64,000 bases of DNA, from assembly GCA_003952965.2 (NCBI GenBank), contig CM025853.1, forward strand, positions 23,420,778 to 23,484,777, written 5' to 3'. A program made the translations under genes and the position numbers. Position 1 is the first letter of the stretch; each line of letters opens with the position of its first letter. Shown here piece by piece: positions 57,300 through 64,000 of the stretch. This DNA comes from Morella rubra (lineage: Eukaryota > Streptophyta > Magnoliopsida > Fagales > Myricaceae). The notes under the pieces are model-generated. The model had not been told where the DNA came from and did no database searches. It saw only the letters and a program-made list of their open reading frames with translations.

Positions 57300-59074
57300 A
57301 GAACTATAAAAACAAAGGGAGACTAACTAATCTAAACAGTGAGAAAGTCATTACAATGTGGGGGCCAGGGGCTGGTACGTACGGTGAGAGACAACGATGG
57401 CAAAAAGGGAATCCTCTGCCATCGAGTCCACCATAAAGCTTTAATATCCTAGTTATATAATAATCCAACAGTGCTTCACACTGTTGTACCTGTGGAAGTG
57501 GAACGCTTTTCTATTTTAGAGCAAAGGGTAATTTTCTCATTTATGTACAACTATCGCGCAGCGGTCTTGGTTATTGGCCTTGGGGTCACCTGCACATGAG
57601 ACGAGCTGCAGAAGAGCGTGTTTAGTCCCGATGACTATCATGTAAACTCTTCGATTTGCTTGAAGTATATCAATTCTTTTCTTTTTTTAAATCCTTCGAG
57701 GGGCAATGGCTTTTGTCTGGTGACATTATTTTTATCACTGCCAATAAAATATGAAGCTGACCCATTAAGTCAAATTGCTTACGATCTGCTCTAGACTTTT
57801 ATGTTTTTCATCCAATTGGATAGGGAAGTGATGTAGGTATGTACCCAAAAGTGACATAATCCTTGCCCTTCTTAAGTTGTTTATTTTTCTCTTCGTTCGC
57901 TCCTAATCCTGTCTCCTTCCAGAACCAATGATTAGTCTCCCCTAACCGACACGTAAGACACAAGAATTCCATATTTATACTAATCCACCTAGCTCAGACA
58001 AAATAGAAATAAAAATATAATATATATACACACTGATCCACCTACTTTCGGTCCCTTTTTCTTTTTCTTTTTTTTTTTGCTTGCAGAATGGTCCAAATCT
58101 CAATCAATGAAACAAATAAAAATATATTTTTCGCTTTTCGATTATTAAAGTTTTGACAACTTGCATTTTAAACAATCAATTTTATTATATTTTGTCAATT
58201 AACTATCAATTGTTTACATTTAGGTGATGTTTGAAGGTAAAAATTCCTTATTAAAAAATTATAAAATAATCTCTCTATCAATTTATTCTTTTTATTATAA
58301 TATTTATTTAAATCTTTCTCTCTTTATTTTTTATTAAATTTCATAAAATATCTTTAATTTTTCACAAATCCAAAAACTTCCAAAATTTTTATTACCCGAA
58401 GGTCCCCTTAACTTACAATTAATTTAGATAAAAAATATTATTTTTTATTAAAATAACAAATTTATCTTTATACAAAATATAATTATAAAAAATTATGAAA
58501 CTAAAATCTTTTTTTCACTAAACTACAATAGATGTTTACAATAGGATGCACCTTTTTTATTATTATTATTATTATTATTATCTTGTTTCCCAAGCAATTG
58601 TTGCATGATAACGTTGGCCTATATCAATGTTTTCTGTCGCCTACTGGGCGAGAATAAGTGAGGTTTTCATTTTGGCGTACTTCCTAGACTTATTAGATTG
58701 AAAGTGACAATCTCGAAACAAGAACTACAAAAAAAGGCACAAATTCCTTGTTTACAAATTTGTCTTATTGATTAATTTAAGAGAGGAAACCAGAAACTAA
58801 CCAAAAAAAAAAAAAAAAGAGAGAGAGAAAACGAGAAAAGTGATTGTGTGTGTATTTGTAGCACGATACATCAATCACGTATAACTTTGCTCATTTGTTT
58901 ATTTGGTCTTTTTGGGAAAGGTCCTTGTACATATCTGTGAAGACTTAATGAGTTTGCATAATGCATTTTCCAATTAGCTTAGATTCTTACGAAATCGGTC
59001 CATAAAGATAGGATGCAATGAATTTCTGTCGTTATTTTAAAAAATATAAATTTTATATATATTTGAATTGCAAA
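57300..59074. other. Intergenic, no gene supported
   Basis: Promoter side of gene 1, then AT-rich sequence with microsatellites. No open frame with recognisable features. Confidence 0.5.
58558..58581. repeat. (TTA)n microsatellite
   Basis: Eight tandem TTA/ATT trinucleotides. Confidence 0.85.
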
Positions 59075-59232
59075 ATTTTAATAAAATTTTTTTATTAAAC
59101 ACACTTCAAAATTTTTTACTTTTACTTTTACTTTTATCACTCATTTATCAATTTTAATACACCTTATTTTTAACACTTACGTAAAATTTTAACAAAATTT
59201 TTATTAAAATTTTATACCAAACACTATATTCT
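59075..59232. mobile_element. MITE, family M1
   Basis: Same family as 16721-16892: AACACACTTCAAAATTTT core and a right end ACCAAACACTATA. The left end is more diverged. Confidence 0.5.
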
Positions 59233-59751
59233 ATACCCTTTAACTACCGTGTTTTTGATCATTTGTACCATCGAACTATAAAACTTAATATATTGCATTT
59301 CAAATCACCAAAAGGTTTATAATTTACACTCACGTAACAATTTGTCTGCTAAGATTCCTCTGATTAGATGGGCTAAATTTTCTTTTTATAGAAGTTGTGC
59401 AAATCTTATTGGGGTTTTTAAAAAAATATTGGAGTTTGTAAAAATCTTGTGCAAACCAAACATAAGGCAAGTTGCGTGGCATAGTTTTGATAATTTTTAA
59501 CGGTAAGATTTGAAATGCAAAGTGTATTCTCAAAAAATAAAAAAAAAATTAGTGAACTAGTTACTGCACTGTGTACTATGATAAAATTGTCCCTATGTCA
59601 ATGTGAAATGGGGATTTTTTTTTTTTTTTTTAGATCAAGACATCGAAAGCTTTCGTTGCAAAACTAAAAGAGCACTAAATACAATCTATGGGGATCTGAA
59701 CCTTCATATTCCCAAGTCCGATTCTCGTATTCCGATCCTCTGAGTATCACG

Positions 59752-59992
59752 TGTTAAAATAAAATAAAAGAGAGAAAACTAATTTAGACTAAGAGAGAAG
59801 GAGAAAGAGAAGCGAGACACGAGATTGAAGTGGTTCAGTCCAAGACCTATATTCACTGTGAAAAAGTCTAACTGGGTAAATTAGAGTACTAACTGATGTA
59901 TGAATGAGAGATTACAGTAAGGCTTATTTATAAGCCTTTGATTACAATAGCCCACATTGCTTTAACAATGTGAGACTCTAATAACTCTAATA
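59752..59992 (-). repeat. TRIM 3' LTR (minus-strand sense)
   Basis: Plus-strand termini TGTTAAAATAAAATAAAAG and AACTCTAATA. Diverged from the other LTR by scattered substitutions and small indels, so the insertion is not recent. Confidence 0.8.
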
Positions 59993-60363
59993 CTCCCCTG
60001 CAAACTCAAGGTGGACACACGTTGAGTTTGGACTTACAAAAAGAAATTTCTCATAAGAAAAAAAAAATGGCGCCGAATGATGGCTGGAGAACAACGGACA
60101 GTCACCGGAGAGGAGCAGATAATCGTCTGAATATGGCCGGAGAGGGTCGCCAGAATGAGGATATTGCCAGAAGTTCTCTGGAGGAATGCTGAAAAGCCCG
60201 AGAGAAGATGCCGAAAGGTCACTGGAGTGATGCTGAACAGGGCATCAAAAGGCTTGAGAGGAGATGTCGGAAGTTTGCCGGAATGATGCCGGATGGGGCG
60301 CCAAAAAGCCCAATGAGAGAACTAACGAAAACTTGTCATAGGATCGAAATGGCTTTGATACCG

Positions 60364-60615
60364 TGTTAAGAATAAAAATAAAAGAGAGAGAAAATAATTT
60401 AGACTAAGAGAGAAAGAGAAGTGAGACAAGAGATTGAAGTGGTTCGGTCTATAAACCTACATCCACTGTGGAAGGCCCAACTGGACAGATTGGTGTACTC
60501 ACTGATGTGTAGATGAGAAATTACAGATAGGCTTATTTATAAGCCTTTGATTACAATAGCCCACGTTGCTAAACCCATATTGCTTTAGTAATGTGGGACT
60601 CTAATAACTCTAATA
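60364..60615 (-). repeat. TRIM 5' LTR (minus-strand sense)
   Basis: Plus-strand termini TGTTAAGAATAAAAATAAAAG and AACTCTAATA, adjacent to the primer-binding site at 60350-60362. Confidence 0.8.
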
Positions 60616-60799
60616 TTACGGGTGGCCTCCATTGCTAAATATGGAGGTAGCTCAACTAGCTAAATTGTGTGCAACAAGATTGGGGATTTACTTGTTGCAC
60701 TTTGGTGGCGTTTGATACCTCAACATTTCAGGGTATCAAAATTTCAAGCAAGCCAAACACATTCCAAAATTTTTAACATCTACACATACTGAAGTTGAT

Positions 60800-61990
60800 A
60801 GTTTAAGACTCAATATATAGTAGCCGAACCTAGAAAGGGGGTTGAATAGGTTCTGAAAATTCTCGATCCTTTTAAAACTTACAACTGCACAATCTCACAA
60901 GTTTTATCAACAAATTTCGAGGACACTCAATCAACAGTATACTATGCGAAATTTACAAATCAATATGGACAAGTTATTGCATATTATCAATTCTACAATA
61001 TACTCAAGACTTTCTTTCTTAATCAAAGAAACAAAAGAATGACAATTGCAATAGCAACCAAATTATCTACATAATCACAATCACATACAATGATACCAAG
61101 AGTAGTTACGAAGAGAAAACTCATTTGAAAGAATCTTTCAAGAGTTAGAAACTCTCTGGGCCAGAGAATGTCAGTTTAAGCGAATTCACTAAAAACTTTA
61201 AACTCGGTACATAGTGATTATAAACTTCACAATACCCCGTTGCTAGTCTATTCAACTGTTACCTTACTTGGAATACAACATCCAAATCTGTCTCTTGAAG
61301 GGAACGAGGAACTCCTCTTTCATTTGAATTCTTGATTCCAAAAATGATCTTCATAGCCAAGTCAATCTTTCCACACCCACTTGCAATCAGCTTCTTCACA
61401 ACTTGGTAGATCTCCAGTCTCTAGAGTTAACCTTCTTAATTAAGGTTTATCTTGGTGATCAAAATCAAATATGAGATAATGGGGGAAAGAAAAATCTCAC
61501 AGGATTTAATTTCAATTCACACGCAATAGACTACAGAAACAGTAACAGAGAGAATATCTTGAAGCTCTGGAAACAAGGTCTCTCAAGGTTTAGTTTTTGG
61601 AACGTTATAAATAAATGTAAGAAATGGCTTTTATATTCTGAGGAGTCGGAGGGAAGTTATTCACAAGTTCAAGACTTCTTGAATATTGAGCGCATTTGTT
61701 AAAACCGTTATAACAGTTTTTCGTCAATTCTAATCAAACTGTAAGTGAACTTTGATCAAACTTCGAATGCTTCATAAACATCACCGCTCCAACTTCGCGT
61801 TAGTAAACTACATGCAAACTTCAATCAAACCTTGACCATTCTCAGACGTTCACCAATTATGTTGAACCACTAGTCTTGAGCAGGACTTCATTAAACACAA
61901 ATCTCAAGAATAACTGGGACAGGTCATGAAGTCTTTATGTCAACTAAAAATACATTAACACATACACACTTTGAACTTTTTATAAACTCT
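60800..61990 (-). mobile_element. LTR-retroelement fragment, reverse orientation
   Basis: It holds CCTAGAAAGGGGGTTGAATAG and CTCTGGGCCAGAGA, counterparts of 1656-2620 in inverse orientation. No coding domain is found. Edges are approximate. Confidence 0.35.
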
Positions 61991-62439
61991 AATAAATTTT
62001 AATATCTAAAAAATTCATAAAATTTTAAAAATATTTTCTGAAATTTTGTCAAACAAATACCGCATAAATAATTATTCAATGCGCACGGAAAGACATCTAA
62101 TTTTGCAAACTTCCATGCAGAATCCGTCTAATATGTTTTTTTTTTTCTTTGGCCCGTCTAATACGTTTGTTGGAAACTGGAGTCCTTTTTAAATGTCAAT
62201 TATGATCCAAAAGCACGAAACGGTCTCAAAAAAAGAAAAGCCGAAAAACTAACACAACTGAGAGATTCAATGAAATAAATATGACGGGTACGATAGGAGA
62301 TCACCACCACAGTTCCGCTCATGGGGTGTGGGGGCACGGGGCCCAATCGTGAACCCCTCCGCTCTCTATTATTATAAAGGTATAAAAATACTCACAGTCC
62401 GTGCGGAGTAAGAAATGTACAAATAAGTATCTAAGATAA

Positions 62440-62722
62440 AAAAAAAAAAAAAAAAAGTTACAATTTAGTTTCTGTGTTAAAGTTTCCCTTAAAAATACAT
62501 TTTTTTGTTTATTTTCATCTTTTTCACTAATAATATATGTTAATCATCACTTATCACAACGTGCTGCTTACCAAAATCGATTCCGAAATTCATTAGTATA
62601 AACTGTTAATGAAAGAGATAAAGATAGACGAAATGATATATTTTAGCAAAAACTTTACCACAAGAACTAAATTGCAACTTTTTTACCTCATGGACTAATT
62701 TGTAACTTTTTATACCAAAGAG
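62440..62722. mobile_element. MITE-like inverted repeat (M5)
   Basis: The left arm AAAGTTACAATTTAGTTTCTGTGTTAAAG is mirrored by CTTTACCACAAGAACTAAATTGCAACTTTT on the right. A second GACTAATTTGTAAC repeat follows. Non-coding. Confidence 0.55.
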
Positions 62723-63540
62723 ATTGGGATTACATTTATGCCATCAAATATAAACAAACTAGATTTTAATGTCTCAAATTATTATATCATTTGCAATATG
62801 CTTTAATATTATTTTTGGCGATTGATATTTCAAATTAATATTTTCTTTGCAATGTATCTCTTGGCATTTGTTAAAATTATACCATTTAGTCCATTTCTCA
62901 CTCAAGAAATAGTCATTTTTCTGAACGTATGGAATAAAATGTAGAAAAATAAAAATTTATAAACGTCAATTGCTAAAACTGGTAGCTTGAAGATAAAATT
63001 ACATATAAAATAGTAGCTTAGCGTAACAAAGGTGCTAGATTTATTAAGATATATTTTAACAAAGATAAAATATGTAGAAAAGAGGAAGATATATAGTAAA
63101 AGGAAAAGAAATACAGGGCAGAGAGCTCTACGATGGTTTAAATTGGCACTCAAGCCAGTAGCGAATAGAGGAGGAGGATAGGAGTGTGTGAATGCCATTG
63201 TCAGAGATGACTGAGATAGCTCACTTCGCACGATTATACGCATTTAGAGTTGGGGCACAAGTGTGTTGTATCTACAAAAATACAAACAAAAGACTAATTA
63301 AACTACGAACTTATGTAATTCTCAAAGTTAGGGAGGCGATAGTCTTTAACAGCAACGGATCTATCTTTTGAAAAGAAGATGTTCCAATAATTGTATTTTG
63401 GTTATAAAAGATGATATCTCCTATATAATGAGACATCGATCATAATCTTTCTTCTCTTCTCTATTATTGTAAACACTTATCTCTCACTATTTTTTCTCTT
63501 TTTTACTTTTTCGCTAAAGTTATCAAGCTTGCTCTGTAAA

Positions 63541-63554
63541 TTGGTATCAAAACC
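63541..63554 (+). other. Possible LTR-retroelement primer-binding site
   Basis: TTGGTATCAAAACC resembles the plant initiator tRNA-Met primer site (TGGTATCAGAGC). An LTR would lie just upstream and the element would run out of the window. No LTR partner is visible, so this is weak. Confidence 0.25.
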
Positions 63555-64000
63555 CCCCAAAAAAAGAAGTTAGGGGTGGATTTGGATAAGGAAGATAATT
63601 ACCTTAAAATATGTTGTATTGAGGATTGCTATATTAGATCTGTTAAGAAATATGCAAACCTTAATGACAATTGGCATTTTTAAATGATGGTGTAGACTTG
63701 ATACATCAGCATCGGACATTAGAGTCTGCCTAATAATTTACATGGTGGGACCATTATAAATGAATGTGTGTTCATCCAATTGAATAGGTTCTTTGTGCGT
63801 TAGGTGTTTTTTCAAGATGGGGTTTTGTTTTTTTCACAATTTGGGTGCTGGAATCATTCCAATAATTTCAATGGTTTTCGAAGCTATGTAGTGTAACGTG
63901 AGTTCCACAAACCAAAGAATTAAGGATTTAAGAGAACAAAGAAGTCATTAGTTTTTTTTTTTTTTTTTGTGAGGCAGGATAAATATGTCTATTGATATGG

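Larger units (their letters stand above)
59752..60615 (-). mobile_element. TRIM-type miniature LTR retrotransposon
   Basis: Two direct LTRs (59752-59992, 241 bp; 60364-60615, 252 bp) flank a 371-bp internal region. The flanks TCACG (59747-59751) and TTACG (60616-60620) are a 5-bp target duplication with one mismatch. On the minus strand, LTR sequence ending TTCTTAACA is followed by CGGTATCAAAGCC, matching the initiator tRNA-Met primer-binding site (TGGTATCAGAGC). At the other end a purine tract (GCAGGGGAG) abuts the next LTR. The internal region is not gag/pol; it has GCCGGA/GATGCCGAA-type degenerate repeats. Size and lack of genes define a TRIM. Confidence 0.85.
61991..64000. other. Intergenic, no gene supported
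   Basis: AT-rich. It contains an inverted-repeat element and a possible retroelement primer-binding site (listed separately). The 113-codon minus-strand frame at 62902-63243 has hydrophobic runs, no recognised family and low-complexity codon content, and is not supported as a gene. Confidence 0.4.

Noticed and set aside
62902-63243. Minus-strand 113-codon open frame with hydrophobic runs
   Set aside because: AT-rich codons give Phe/Ile/Tyr runs by chance. No homologous feature, no plausible promoter or partner.

Overview
This window looks like nuclear DNA from a eudicot plant. It is AT-rich, its genes are split by GT-AG introns, it has a plant tRNA-Leu and plant-type defensins, and it is full of plant transposon families (CACTA, Pack-MULE, PIF/Harbinger, hAT, TRIM, Ty3/gypsy, FAR1-type MULE). 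The species cannot be read from the sequence.

Region 1, about 1.5-39.4 kb, is an expanded and transposon-broken tandem array. Each repeat unit carries one two-exon plant defensin gene on the minus strand. There are four copies, at 3828-4251, 24064-24475, 26766-27381 and 30036-30455. Copies 1, 3 and 4 have open frames with all eight cysteines in standard defensin spacing. Copy 2 has a stop codon that removes the last three cysteines. The units are separated or cut by: a dispersed repeat family (A1-A3); a Harbinger element with a Pack-MULE nested inside it (11540-14090); a decayed plant transposon ORF and a decayed FAR1-like transposase facing each other (17.7-20.6 kb); a hAT element with 8-bp target duplications (22806-23813); a solo LTR inside the intron of copy 3; and a 7.2-kb CACTA element 298 bp upstream of the start codon of copy 4. 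A tRNA-Leu(AAG) gene lies at 9619-9699.

Region 2, 40.1-57.2 kb, holds two tandem paralogous minus-strand genes. Each encodes an N-terminal C2HC zinc-finger-like motif (C-X2-C-X16-H-X3-C) followed by a long acidic, probably disordered tail. The 3-exon gene at 40152-42924 looks complete. The larger gene (48345-57208) has a giant exon built from 145-residue repeats. Its 3' end is duplicated: 43507-47174 and 47175-50842 are near-identical direct copies of about 3.67 kb. A stretch at 50985-51720 looks like an error-filled patchwork of neighbouring sequence, so either a very recent rearrangement or an assembly fault must be considered.

Region 3, 57.3-64 kb, has no convincing gene. It contains MITE-like repeats, a well-delimited TRIM element (59752-60615) and LTR-retroelement debris.

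The biology visible here is a small innate-immunity gene family (antimicrobial defensins) expanding by tandem duplication while transposons reshape its promoters and introns, next to a fast-changing pair of plant-specific zinc-finger-like genes. Exon calls rest on splice consensus, reading frame and comparison between copies. No transcript data or database search was available.
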